Assembly: GCA_016802295.1 (NCBI GenBank)
Contig: JAESIW010000200.1
Location: 451,185 to 482,966, forward strand
DNA length: 31,782 nt
DNA from: Brachionus rotundiformis
Taxonomy: Eukaryota; Rotifera; Eurotatoria; Ploima; Brachionidae
Direction of reading: 5' to 3'
Made by a program: the position numbers and the translations under genes. The notes beneath the pieces were generated by a model. It saw nothing but the letters and a program-made list of their open reading frames with translations, was not told where the DNA came from and made no database searches. How positions within the stretch are numbered: position 1 is the stretch's first letter; each line of letters opens with the position of its first letter. Shown here piece by piece: positions 1 to 10,413 of the stretch.

Positions 1-474
1 TAATAAATAATTTTTCAAAATTTTTATCCTTTTGAACTAGTCAAAAATTAATTAATTAATCATATGAAATATTTAGAAATTGATCGTAGTTGAAGCACGT
101 GATCATTCTTCTGAGCTTAATTATTTTAATAATTAATAATTCATGTAGACTCTTAGTTTAATAAAAATAAAAAAACAACTATTTTGAAAACACGTCATCA
201 AAATTGAAATTATCTTTTGGAACATTTTAAAATAAATTATGCTCAAATTAGGCAATTTAATTTTAGAAAGAAATTTATCAAATTAGTTTCAGTTGATCAA
301 AGAATTATGTCCTGCTTCAATTCAGACTTAAATGTAAAGAATGAAAAATCTTAGAGAATAATTACTGTCATTTACATATTTATTATATTTTAAATTTATT
401 GTCTAAACTAGAAATTAAAAAACCCATAAAATTTCAACTACAAACCTGGGAAATTTTTTGAATTTTCATAGATC
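1..474. other. A+T-rich intergenic stretch
   Basis: No open frame of useful length, no RNA gene and no clear repeat was recognised here. The sequence is A+T-rich with many short homopolymer runs. Confidence 0.6.
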
Positions 475-726
475 TGTTAAGACCCAAGTCTTGACATGTC
501 TCTATATGTTACTTAGAGTTGCATGTTCTAAGATTAACTGCAGCTAAAACACACGTTCTAGTTACTATATAAACCACTAACTATTTGTTATAACTTCGGA
601 TTCCATTTAATAAACTTTAACTAAATCTAATATTTTTACTTATTTCCTGGCTTAAATCCCTAAAGTCCAGATCGAGACTTTACAGATCTATTTAAAATCA
701 ACAATGGATCAGAAAAAATCGCTACA
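475..726. repeat. Dispersed LTR-like repeat, copy 1
   Basis: This stretch matches 25822-26015 at several points in the same order: a near-identical opening block (gacccaagtcttgacatgtc at 481-500), a shared 'aaaccactaact' block, a shared 'ggcttaaatcc..aaagtc' block, a shared 'agacttta' block and a shared 'atcagaaaaa' block. Between these the copies differ in length and sequence, so they are old. It opens with TG, holds a TATA-like tatataaa and a later AATAAA, which is the order expected of an LTR promoter and poly(A) signal. I infer a solo LTR, but I could not identify a target-site duplication or a primer-binding site, so a SINE or another dispersed repeat remains possible. The exact 3' edge is uncertain. 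Confidence 0.5.
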
Positions 727-912
727 AATTTGACGTTTGTCTTAGAATTGTTTCATTGTGGGCTTGAAAATAATTCTTTAGGTCTTCTTTCCAATTATTT
801 TGTTAAAAGATCACAAATAGTTCGTCATGGTAACGAAAAATAAAAATCAACAGCTCCTAAGTTAGGAGTGATGCAGGGTTCAGTATAAGGTTCTTATTTT
901 TCTGATTTTATT
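727..912. other. Unannotated A+T-rich spacer
   Basis: Nothing recognised between the LTR-like repeat and the foldback element. Confidence 0.5.
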
Positions 913-1093
913 AACTCTGCAATAAGTCTGCAAAATTCAGAACTTAAAATTTAAAAGAAGATGTCCATGTGTCTCGACTAACAGAGAATGTTTTGCTCTT
1001 TCAGAACTTCAGCTCTAGCATTTTTGATATCTTGTTTTTGTATTTGAACTAAAATTCACCAAGTTCTGAATTTTGCAGACTTATTGCAGAGTT
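913..1093. repeat. Small foldback element with perfect 33-bp arms
   Basis: Positions 913-945 are the exact reverse complement of 1061-1093 (33 bp, no mismatch), separated by 115 nt. The arm contains the words ctctgcaa and aagtctgcaaa, also found inside the larger foldback element of the chitinase intron (3951-4456), so the two may be distantly related. The loop (about 988-1060) resembles the sequence just outside the right arm (about 1123-1190): both hold 'tgttttgct', 'gcatttttg' and 'ttgtttttgt' in order, suggesting a local duplication. An open frame at 1073-1351 overlaps this element and is not supported as a gene. Confidence 0.65.
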
Positions 1094-1480
1094 TTGCAGA
1101 GTCATGATATTGGTACAATTCACGGAACATGTTTTGCTCCTTCTGGCATTTTTGGTATTTTGTTTTTGTTTTTTGTTCCAAATTTCACAATGCCCGATTT
1201 TCCTTATCTCATCGTTTTTGGAAATGATGATGACACCACAATTAGACATTCTGACAAGGACTTACAAAATGTTTTAAAATCTATTTTACCACATTCTCCA
1301 GTTACTTGTTACAGTGCAGGACTACTCTGCTTGAAAATGGTAGGACCATGAAGCGGCCTACGGACTAATTTTTTTTCAAATAAAAGCTGAGTTCAAATAA
1401 CATAAAAAACATCTGTCCTTTACTTAAAACATTATTTTCTAGAAGAATTTGTATTCATGCTGCCTTGCACTTTAATCAAA

Positions 1481-1555
1481 AAAAAGGAACTATTGATCGG
1501 TCTTCATGACAGGGGCGCTAGCCTGCTAGTTAAACTTGAAACTGAAAAAAAAATA
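1481..1555 (+). mobile_element. 3' terminal fragment of a LINE (family of copies A and B)
   Basis: The block 'gatcggtcttcatgac' followed by 'gcgctagcctgctagtta' (1494-1533) matches the extreme 3' ends of the two LINE copies at 12270-12310 and 21111-21150, and runs into an A-rich tail (cttgaaactgaaaaa). Only the last 60-75 nt of the element remain, as expected for a heavily 5'-truncated target-primed insertion. No coding part is visible. Confidence 0.55.
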
Positions 1556-2250
1556 AAACAAAATAAAATCCTTTTAAAATGTTAAGATGTCTTATTATAA
1601 CCAAAAATGTTTAAACTTGCCAAAAAAATGAATTAATCCATGACTTTAAATTAATTCAAGCTATTTAACGATATGATCCTTATTTGAAAAAAAACAACTT
1701 TAAATTTAAATTAATTATTTATTGAGTAAAACTTTATTTAATTAATAAAATTATGAACAATATTATCATTAAAGTCTATACAAATAAAATTATTTTTCTT
1801 GGTCACAACAAATCCTCGATAGTAAAGATCAAATGTCAATAAAAACTAATTAGTAAGGCAATATTATCGTAGCGGCTAGAAATTTAGTATTTGATTAAGA
1901 GGCTTTTTTGGTCAAAACCAAACAAATTAATTAAATTGATGATAAAATCTCGAGCAAATTAAGTGGCTAATTTGCACAAATAATAATTAAGCTTTGCCAA
2001 GCCTAGCCAAGAAAACAATACAAATGGTTGACCAGCGAGTTAGTCTAGTTAACTGTTTTGGCTTTAATTATGGAAATTAGACTTAACATTACTAGAGTAT
2101 ACTAAGCCGAATAAAAACTATGAGCCGAGAATTAGTCAAGATTTGTCAAAAAACTACCTTTGTTTAAATTGTTTTAATCTTTATAATAATCAATGACTTA
2201 AACAATAATATTTATTTTCTAAATACTACTTCAATTAGATACTTTTTTGA
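1556..2250. other. A+T-rich upstream region of the chitinase gene
   Basis: No gene or repeat recognised. The region precedes the chitinase TATA-like box and probably holds its regulatory sequences, but no specific site can be named from sequence alone. Confidence 0.5.
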
Positions 2251-2251
2251 A

Positions 2252-2259
2252 TATATAAA
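2252..2259 (+). promoter_or_regulatory. TATA box of the chitinase gene
   Basis: tatataaa lies 46 nt before the chosen ATG at 2305. Transcription starting about 30 nt downstream would give a 5' leader of about 20 nt and would exclude the in-frame TTG at 2260, which supports the ATG at 2305 as the start. This is inference from position; other A+T-rich words nearby could serve instead. Confidence 0.5.
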
Positions 2260-2304
2260 TTGATCAATCTTGTTCATTGTAGATTCACAAATTTATTTTG
2301 TAAA

Positions 2305-5300
2305 ATGCTACAAATATCAACTTTAGCTTTGCTGGTTTTGGTGTGTGCCTTTACCAAAGTTGTGTGGACCAAACCGGACAAAATAGTGTGCTACTTTACA
2401 AATTGGGCAGTCAAGCGGCCTGGCTACGGATCCATGAGTCCAGAGCACATCGATCCTTGCCTGTGCACCCATTTGATTTATGCTTTTTCAGAAATGAAGG
2501 ACAACGAGCTTTTTCCAATGGAAAAATTTGACCAAACCAAAGGCGAAAAAATAGGCTTCTTCGAGAGAATGAACAACCTGAAAAAACAGAATCCCAAGCT
2601 CAGAACCCTTCTGGCTGTTGGTGGCTGGGTACGAGCTCTTTTTAAATTTTTCCATTAAGATTGTAATTTTTGATTTGTACAGGATATGGGAATGGGCGCT
2701 TTTTCAACTATGGTAAAAGACGAGAAAAATATGGAAAAATTTGTATCATCAAGCATTGAATATTTAAGAAAATGGAACTTTGATGGTCTTGATCTTGACT
2801 TCGAGTATCCTGGTATCGATTGGAGAGGAAGTGCTCCATCGGTAAGAGATTATTTTTTCTAAAACATGTACTCAAAATCATTTTCTGGCAAAAAGGATAA
2901 AATGGCTTTTACAAAATTGTGCAAAATGCTGAGAGAGGGCTTTGAAAAAGAGGCCAAAGACACTGGCAACGAAAGGCTTTTATTGACAGCTGCAGTTGCC
3001 GGAGCAAGAAACACCATTGACAAGGCTTATGAGGTAGACAAAGTAAGCGAGCACATAGACTGGTGGAATCTAATGACCTATGACTTACATGGTAAAAAAA
3101 GAAACTTAAAAATTATTTCATTTGTTTAAAGTCTTTTATTCGGATTTAAGGGCCGTGGGATACAAACGCTGGTCATCACAGTGCACTGACTGGCAAAGAT
3201 AAGGACGACTATTTGTACATTGATTTTGTGGTCAAATACTACGAGTCCAAGGGGGCTCCTAGATCAAAGTTGGTACTCGGCTTGGCTAACTACGGTCGTT
3301 CTGACTCACCAGCTATGCCCTATACCGGATTCAAAGGTTTGTAAAAAATTCACTTTTTTAAAATAAGAATAGATCAGTTTATCTATTCGAGCAAATTAAA
3401 TAATGCAACTTTTTCTTTATAGATTAAAAGAATTTTTAAAAATTTATTTTTAATTAAATATAATTGAGCTTTCTAACTTGTCTCAATAATAAATAATAAT
3501 AAAAGGAATTTAATTATAAGAACTTAATAAGAATTAATTAATTTTTAGAGTGATTTAGTTTTAATTTTTGCATTTTATTGAAAAATAATTTAAAAAAATG
3601 GTTCTTACGTCTTGTATTTTCCAAAGTTCCAAAGAAAAAATTGCTGAATTTTTCAGAAAGAGAACTTGGTGTCACGATCACATATTAATTTAGTGCTTAA
3701 GCATGTAAGCCCTCATTTAAGGTTAAGTAAATGAGATATATTCAAATATTTTATTTTATTAAACATTCAAACTAAAAATTAAAAACACAATTAAGGCCTG
3801 AGTTATATAAATGTTCAATTTGAAATATTAAAATTAATTAAGATTGTAGAGAATGGTCGTTGCAATAACGATGACACTTATTGTTTATTTAAACATCAAG
3901 TTATTGATTAAAATCAATAAATTGATAAGTTATTAAACGTTAGTCTCTTTTAATTCAGAAAAACTTGAATAGCTTTTTTACCTTAAGGAATAATTTAGTT
4001 TTTTTTAAAATGCTTAAATCTTTAAGTAGCTTTGTCTGTTTATAAGTCTGCAAATAACTCTGCAAGTTTGTGCATTTTGCACTCCATCAAAAAGTGTTCT
4101 CTAAAAATGTACAATTATTCTTCAGGGTTAGCACAGAAACACATTTAGCAAAGTAAAATTTTTGATCAAATTTCAAGCGCTCAATCTTGCTCAAACAATT
4201 TTAGATGCGCAATTAAATTTAATCGCAGATTTTTTATTCTTTTAACATTTCAAAGCTTTATTTTTAAACTTTTGAAAAATGATTGTAATTTCTAAAAATG
4301 CAATGAAATTCAATTGCGCATCTAAAAATGTTTGAGCAAGATTGAGCGCTTGAAATTTGATCAAAAATTTTACTCTGCTATATATTTTCAAATCAAGCAC
4401 TTTAAAGAACTAAATTATTCCTTATGGTAAAAAAGTTATTCAAGCTTTTCTGAATTGAAACGATCGCATTGATGATGCTAAAACATTATATAAATAATTA
4501 TTAATTTTTTAATTACAACTAATTTAATAAAGAAAATTAAATTTTGTTTTTTTATTTAAAAATTTAGCTTGGGAAATACTCAGGCAGGTTATTTGGTCCT
4601 TTCTTTCAGCACAATAATTTGAACAAAATAATTGTTAATTTTTTTATAAATAAAAATAATTATAAATTATTAAATAAAATAAAAAAAAATAAAAAAAAAA
4701 GTTATTGACAAGTAAATCTTTTTCCTAGGTGAAAGTGGTTTTATTTCGTATTACGAGTCGTGTTTGATGTTGAGCTGTGAAAATTGGAAGGAATTCTGGA
4801 ACGAAGCTCAAATGGTGCCGTATGCAAAGGGCAAAGACAATTTTCCATGGGCTGGCTACGATAACGTCAAGAGCATGAAAATAAAAGCCGAGTACATAAT
4901 TAAGGAAAAACTCGGCGGTGCCATGTTTTGGACGTAATTTAGAAAAATAATCTCCTGATTTAATAATTTAATTGTCTAATATTAGAATTGATCTTGATGA
5001 CTTTACGGGAAAATTTTGCTGTCAAGGATTCTTTCCATTGATAAGAACTGTTAAATCAGTGTTGGAAAACGAGCCAAAGTACATGCCACCAGCCAATATA
5101 TGCAACTCTTGCCCAACTCAGGAGTACAAGTCTTTGAAGAAAAAGTACCGCAAGCGGCGCTCAGCTGATGATGTATGCCAAGAAAAAGGCGAAGGCGTAT
5201 GGCCAGACACTTCTGACTGTACCAAGTACTTTATTTGCCGAAGCATGAGCACTGCCTGGGCCGAAAAGAAACACGAAACCTGCTATTCAGGAAGCTATTT

Positions 5301-5907
5301 TGACGAAAGTGGTGGTCAATGCAAATGGGTTGGCCAGAACAACTTTGATTGTGAGACAATACTTGGCAAGAGCTCGGACGATGGCGCAAAGTCCTCTGAC
5401 AAATCGTCGTCCAAGAGTGAAGTTTTTGGTCAACCTGATCCTGATACAGTGGTCCCGCCCGAGGAGTACACTTGCAAGGCCGAGCCACCGCCGACCAACG
5501 ACAACAGCAACAATTTAAAGTGTTTTTCCTGCGATGCCGAGGGAAAGAATGCCAACAGGTGCAAAAAAGTTCCAGCTGACGACTCGTCAGCGATCAGATG
5601 CGAGACCAAGAAGCAAAAATGCTTTTCCAAGGCTGTGTTCAACACCAAGTCAAAAGAGCTAGTGAGCTTTAGTCGCGGATGCGCGACATTGTCAGAATTG
5701 GAGCCGGCCGGCAGCGACTCGGATGCCAAGGGAAATAGCTGCTACATGAAGCCAAACTCATTGACCAGAGTGTGCTATGAACTTTGTGACAAGAACATGT
5801 GCAACATGCAGACGGACCTAAGGTCAGAGGCGATTAAAAAAGCCGGTACTATCAATTATGTTTTCATAGTTTTTGTATTGATTATAAGCTCATACAAGAT
5901 TTTTTAA
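2305..5907 (+). CDS. GPI-type GH18 chitinase with CBM14 and Ly6/uPAR-like domains, six exons
   Basis: Exons: 2305-2628, 2683-2841, 2896-3091, 3151-3336, 4729-4933, 4986-5907; phases agree and give 663 aa. Order: hydrophobic signal peptide (1-21); GH18 barrel (about 25-370) with LLAVGGW (102-108), catalytic DGLDLDFEYP (acid E149, aspartates D142, D145, D147), MTYD (221-224) and the late barrel Trp (W356); basic linker with RKRR (412-415); chitin-binding type 2/CBM14 domain whose six cysteines (421-479) fit the family spacing; Ser/Asp-rich linker; a ten-cysteine Ly6/uPAR-like domain (536-629) ending in Cys-Asn; hydrophobic tail (648-661) typical of a GPI signal. Family knowledge: GH18 enzymes hydrolyse beta-1,4-linked GlcNAc chains of chitin. 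I infer an outer-surface, membrane-tethered chitinase for cuticle, egg-shell or jaw turnover. The motif reads DFEYP where many relatives have DWEYP. The ATG at 2305 is the first in frame; TTG at 2260 is not a start. Confidence 0.95.
3951..4456. mobile_element. Foldback (MITE-like) element in chitinase intron 4
   Basis: Intron 4 is 1392 nt while the other four introns are 52-59 nt. The excess includes an inverted-repeat element. Outer arms: 3951-4019 pairs with about 4395-4456 (aattcagaaaa..cttgaat.. / ..attcaag..ttttctgaatt). Inner arms: about 4150-4222 pairs with 4300-4382, including tttttgatcaaatttcaagc and its complement. The left side has about 125 nt of extra sequence (taagtctgcaaata.., tcttcagggt..) missing from the right. 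The left half recurs at 23116-23318. No transposase is encoded. No convincing target duplication was found, so family assignment is open. Confidence 0.75.
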
Positions 5908-7267
5908 TTTATTTTAAAATATTAAGCCAAACTTAAATTAAATGGGAAAATATGTAAGCGAATTAGACTGAGGAAAAAATTGAGGAATCGAAACAACAAA
6001 AATTTGAACCATAGACGCAAATATAAACCACGCACAGAACCTGCTAGTCATGGCCAAACGACCAAAGCTAGAAAATTTTATTTTTAAGTAGTTTTAATTA
6101 TTTGTTGTTTTGATTTTGAATAAAATTCTCTCTTTCTATATTCTATGTCTATGTAAATAACTAATCTATCTATTCTAAATTAATATTTATTAGATATTAT
6201 TAATATTATTATGATTATAAATTAGTTTAATAGATAATAATCTTGATAAATTAAATATATTTTTTTATAAATATATACATCTATTATCTATCTTGTTTAG
6301 ATTTATGAAAAATATTACTTTAAATTTATATTATTTTTTTTAAGAATTTAACAACGAGTTGTATCACCACTTTGGATTGCTTGCTAAATTAATTGTTTTT
6401 TTTTTAAATAAATTTATTTTAAAATTTATCTTTTGTTTAAAATTTTTTTCAATTTTTAAGTGTCTTATTAGGCAAATATAATTAAAAATGATGACATTTT
6501 GTCAATTAATACACAAAGAAATCAATTAAAAAAAAGTTTGTCAATAAATTTTTATTATTGTAAATTGATATATGCCAATAATTAATTAGTTGACCAAGTC
6601 CTATTGTTTGAACAATTCTGTGAAAAATTTTTCGCGGCAAGCTTTTCCTATGATATTCATGGACTGAGCTAGAATATACAATTTTTACTATAATAGAAGA
6701 AATTTAAAAAGATATATTATTTAGAAACGTTTATTTTTTATTTTAATCTAAACTATATGTACTGTTACATAGTTAATTTAAAGAAATTTTATTTTGACAA
6801 CATTAATTTACAGCTCCTAGTTACTATATTTTTTTAAAATAAATTTTCAATAATTTTATCTAATTGATACTTATTATCTAAGTGACGAATATTCAATAAA
6901 ATTCATAAGTATTTGTATTTCTTTTTGATTTTTATAAATAAAACTTTCAATATTTAAAATTTATTTAATTTTAGATATATCATTGATAACTAATTGAATA
7001 GTTGCCTCTGATCTATTTTTTTTTCACCAATTTAATCTTCATTAAAAATAAATTTAGTATTTTCTGTTTCATACAGCTCTCCAAATAAATCAACCATATT
7101 AATTTCATTATTACTCTCTGTTAGTTTAAATTTTGCTTTAGTCAAATAGTCTTCAAATTCTGAAAATGATTCAATGATATCATTAATTAAATTTTGGTTT
7201 TTTATTTAGAAAATAAATCTAAATTTCTATCAATTTCTAATGAAAAAATTTTATTTTTTTTGAATCA
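5908..7267. other. A+T-rich region downstream of the chitinase gene
   Basis: Very A+T-rich with many stops in all frames. Nothing beyond the likely 3' UTR of the chitinase (first about 230 nt) was recognised. Confidence 0.5.
6119..6124 (+). other. Possible poly(A) signal of the chitinase gene
   Basis: AATAAA lies 212 nt after the stop codon, followed by T-rich sequence. It is a plausible cleavage signal, but in such A+T-rich DNA the word is common. Confidence 0.3.
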
Positions 7268-7327
7268 AGCTCATTTATATTTAAATGAATATACAACAGA
7301 TAATATTCATTTAAATATAAATGAGCT
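7268..7327. repeat. Perfect 25-bp inverted repeat with 10-nt loop
   Basis: 7268-7292 (starting agctcatttatatttaaatg) is the exact reverse complement of 7303-7327; the loop is acaacagata. No gene borders it closely. It may be a cruciform, the remnant of a foldback element, or a template-switch product. Confidence 0.8.
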
Positions 7328-7479
7328 ATTAGTTGAACCAAACCCCTATTTGCTGTAACTCAAAAGAGTTTACCGTAGAACGTCATTAGTCCTTATATCT
7401 GAGCTAATGATAAGGACGTAGATGATGAATACGATGATGATGCAAGATGAACACACAATTCGATTACACTATCGATTCA

Positions 7480-7800
7480 ACTTATCAATTTATTGGCGAT
7501 GATCCGCAGATCTTTCAAATTCCCAACAACAAAAATAGTAAGACTACTATACTGCTCGCTTGTCAGGCCTCATTTGGAATATGTCATCAGCTCATGGCGT
7601 CCTTACTTAGAAAAAGACATAAATGAGATCGAAAAAGTGCAGCGTAGAGCGACGAGGTTAGTACCTTAACTTGCAGATTTGGAGTATCCACAATGGCTAT
7701 CTAGACTGAAATTACTAAGTCTAAGAACAAGAAGGATACGTGGAGATCTAATCCAAATGTTTAAACTAGTGAACAATATGGAGATCAGTAATGTCCGCCA
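7480..7800 (+). mobile_element. CR1/L2-like LINE: fragment of the RT C-terminal region
   Basis: From 7505 the frame reads (R)SFKFPT..LLYCSLVRPHLEY, then KVQRRATRLVP, one stop, then LSLRTRRIRGDLIQMFKLVN. These are the conserved words found after the reverse transcriptase of CR1/L2-like non-LTR retrotransposons, and the same words (LVRSHIEY, RAQRRATR, LSTRRRRGNLIQMYKFMNG) occur in the longer copy at 16900-17985. Only one in-frame stop is present, so the copy is not very old, but both 5' and 3' parts are missing. Non-functional. Confidence 0.8.
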
Positions 7801-8440
7801 ATAAGAGAAAAAATATAATTTTACCTTTAATCTATAAAAAAAAATCTCTTAAAGTTAAGTTTAAGAGAGAAACTTATTTACTATTTCTAAACTAACTTTC
7901 CACTTTTTAAAATTTTAAATTTTTTTCCAAGAGTATAGGCAGCTTTTTTATTATAGTAAAAGTTATAGATGGGCCTTATTTTGGGAAAATATCCCACATT
8001 CAAGGTATTTTCTAGCTGATTAAATTTTAATTATTATAAAAACGATGTAATTAACTATAAACAAAAAAAGATCGGATTTGGGCTTTACTCTTAGAGTCGT
8101 GAACGAGCGTTTACGGTACCTGAGATTTAAATTCAAAAAATTTGATATTTACGATATAAACTACTTTAATTTTATTAAAAAAAAGAGAATAAAATAAATT
8201 TTAAATTAAATTTTTTATTTGTTAATTGAATATTATAAATTATTTAAAGAAGAAAATTACTCGTATTATTTTTAATAAATATTTGTCTTTCAGCTTTAGC
8301 TGCGTGACAAATCTTAAATTGATGGTAATTGGATAATATTAACGCTTTTATTTATATTTATTTAAGTCTCTAATTAAAAATACATGTTTTGGAATTAAAA
8401 TTTTTTTTTACAAAAATAAATTAAATATTGATAAAAAAAT
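7801..8440. other. A+T-rich spacer before the 7TM gene's 3' end
   Basis: No gene recognised. It probably includes the 3' UTR of the receptor gene. An AATAAA on the minus strand (8445-8440) overlaps the receptor stop codon. Confidence 0.45.
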
Positions 8441-9556
8441 TTATTTACATATCAATAATTTTGATTTTAAGTTTTTGGCAAATTTTGAAGTCTCACCAAA
8501 AAACTTGTGGCAAATGTGGATAGAATTTTTTTTAAAACGCTTATTGCTGTGATAATACAATGGAAAATTAAAAATATATGTTAGATATATGGACAGCACT
8601 GCAAACTTATTTAAATCTTTATATTTTTCTTCGTTATCGAAATTTCTCAATATAAAAAATACCAAAATTGGTATTCTGCCAACCATGCAGCAAGCACAAG
8701 TTACAAATACCATAATCGTTTGCTTATATTCCCTCTTCTTGATTTGATCAAGTAAATTTGATCTTCCATGAATGTACTTTTCTTGCTTAAGTCCTCCAAA
8801 GGGGGACAGAATATTGGCTCTGATTACCATCTCATCTCTTGGCACGATTACTTGGTTTTTTGTATCATTTGATAGATAGAAAGCTTTTTTTCTTGATAAA
8901 TTACTTTTAAAGCGAATAAAAATCAAAATATTTAAAATAATCAATAAAGTAAGATTTAAACCATCTCGAAAAATGAACCCAGTTATTTCGAGGACAGATT
9001 TTAATGTGGTGGTGGCAAAGTGGCTTTTTCCTATGGAATAAAATGTGTCTGTTTCATTCAGTTTGACATTGACTATTTGGTACTCAAAAACTTGATAGAC
9101 AAACATTGAAGCACTGATAAGATAAACAATTATATTAACAGTTTTATAGTAATTGAAGATTAGGACTATTTTTGATTGAGTTAGCTTTCCACGTAAAAGC
9201 AAAAGGCAGCAAAAGGTTGACAGATTTCTGTTCATTATGGCCGATAGTTCCAGTACGCTGGCTCCATAAACATTGAAGACTAGAAAATATATTTGTGCCA
9301 GAAAAGTTCTGGACACTTGGCATGTTTGGCAGTAGTAAATTGGCTTAAATGATGTTATAAGAAGATCCAAAAGCACACTCAAAGACTCCATTTTGAGGTA
9401 CTTGTACAGCAGCTCTTTGAACTCATGGTTAGAAAATACCAAAAAACTGAGTGTATTTAGCAAAAAACCACAAACGCCCAATATTGGAAATATATAGGTG
9501 AATAATAGATCATTTTTTTGGCCATAAAAGACCTCATGGATAGAACAATTAACCAT
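8441..9556 (-). CDS. Orphan rhodopsin-like seven-transmembrane receptor (intronless)
   Basis: 371 aa in one open frame. Seven hydrophobic segments can be drawn at about 17-42, 52-76, 85-110, 136-158, 192-216, 277-303 and 316-336, with a basic tail to 371. TM1 has the GxxxN pattern (GFLLN, N34) and TM2 an aspartate (D64), both class A landmarks; the TM3 end reads MNR instead of DRY, and TM7 reads FNFPLYY instead of NPxxY. N3 sits in an N-glycosylation sequon in the short extracellular N-terminus; cysteines near TM3 (C76, C79) could form the usual disulfide. Long basic loop 3 (217-276) would contact G proteins. This looks like one of the large lineage-specific families of divergent peptide-type receptors seen in small invertebrates. 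Ligand unknown. The ATG at 9556 is the only plausible start; a TATA-rich stretch lies just upstream (about 9566-9580). Class A assignment is moderate. Confidence 0.8.
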   Translation of the reverse strand: MVNCSIHEVFYGQKNDLLFTYIFPILGVCGFLLNTLSFLVFSNHEFKELLYKYLKMESLSVLLDLLITSFKPIYYCQTCQVSRTFLAQIYFLVFNVYGASVLELSAIMNRNLSTFCCLLLLRGKLTQSKIVLIFNYYKTVNIIVYLISASMFVYQVFEYQIVNVKLNETDTFYSIGKSHFATTTLKSVLEITGFIFRDGLNLTLLIILNILIFIRFKSNLSRKKAFYLSNDTKNQVIVPRDEMVIRANILSPFGGLKQEKYIHGRSNLLDQIKKREYKQTIMVFVTCACCMVGRIPILVFFILRNFDNEEKYKDLNKFAVLSIYLTYIFNFPLYYHSNKRFKKNSIHICHKFFGETSKFAKNLKSKLLICK

Positions 9557-10405
9557 TTCTATATAATGATATATAGTTTTTCTTTCCTAATACAGAATAT
9601 TTGATAAATAAAAAAAATTGGAATTATGAGTATTCATTTATAATTTAAATATGAAGATAAAAAAAGTTTAAGGAATATCCAATTACATGTTTTGATAAAC
9701 TCTTGGTGTGTTTTTAAATAGTTACATCAAAATGTTTATTATTAATTATTAAGCTTAATCAATATTTGTGTTCATAAAAAGTTTTAAACTAAAAAAAAAG
9801 TTGCCAAATTCAAAAATAATTTTTCGTTTCTCTTAAAATATTTATTACTAAATAAATTGAAAATTGAACTAGATTTTAATATCGACGTTTTTATGTAAAT
9901 AGCAGATAAAATAAATAATGTTATTAAATTTCTGTTTTTGACTAAATTAAAAGACTAAAATTCAAAAATTTAATAAATAATGTAAAGCAAATTTAAAAGA
10001 CATATAATATAATTACAAGTGTTTGTTGGCATTTTTGCTAAATTTGAAATTAAAATATTTTTTTTAACTTAAATGTAAATAGAAAATTTTTTTGGTTTTT
10101 TATATTTTTTGTCTTGATTTCCTTTTTATCAAACACCAAAAAGCTGAACTCATCACTAAAAATTACCATTCTCCAACGTCAGTTGTCTAATTCAATCTTA
10201 ACACAAAATTTTAATCTCTTGATTCGATCTGACGTCTTTGGATTCCAGGATTCCTTTGGGGTCCTGTGAGTATCCCAATTTTTACTTGTGCTTCTCACAC
10301 ATTTTTCTTATACTCTCATTAAATTATCTATTTGCCTTTTGCTTTAAATCTTATCTTTTACGAGACCAACTATCTGTCATCTCACTTCACTTGCAACCAC
10401 CTACA
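9557..10405. other. Intergenic region upstream of the 7TM gene
   Basis: A+T-rich. The open frame at 10238-10444 has no recognisable family and runs into a transposable element, so it is not called. Promoter sequences of the receptor probably lie at the left edge. Confidence 0.5.
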
Positions 10406-10413
10406 ATTTTTTC

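Noticed and set aside
1073..1351. 92-codon open frame on the plus strand
   Set aside because: Overlaps a foldback element, has no recognisable domain, and its T-rich part mirrors a neighbouring repeat.
2260..2304. Longer N-terminus for the chitinase
   Set aside because: The frame upstream of 2305 begins at TTG, not ATG, and would place the signal peptide internally; the TATA box position also argues against it.
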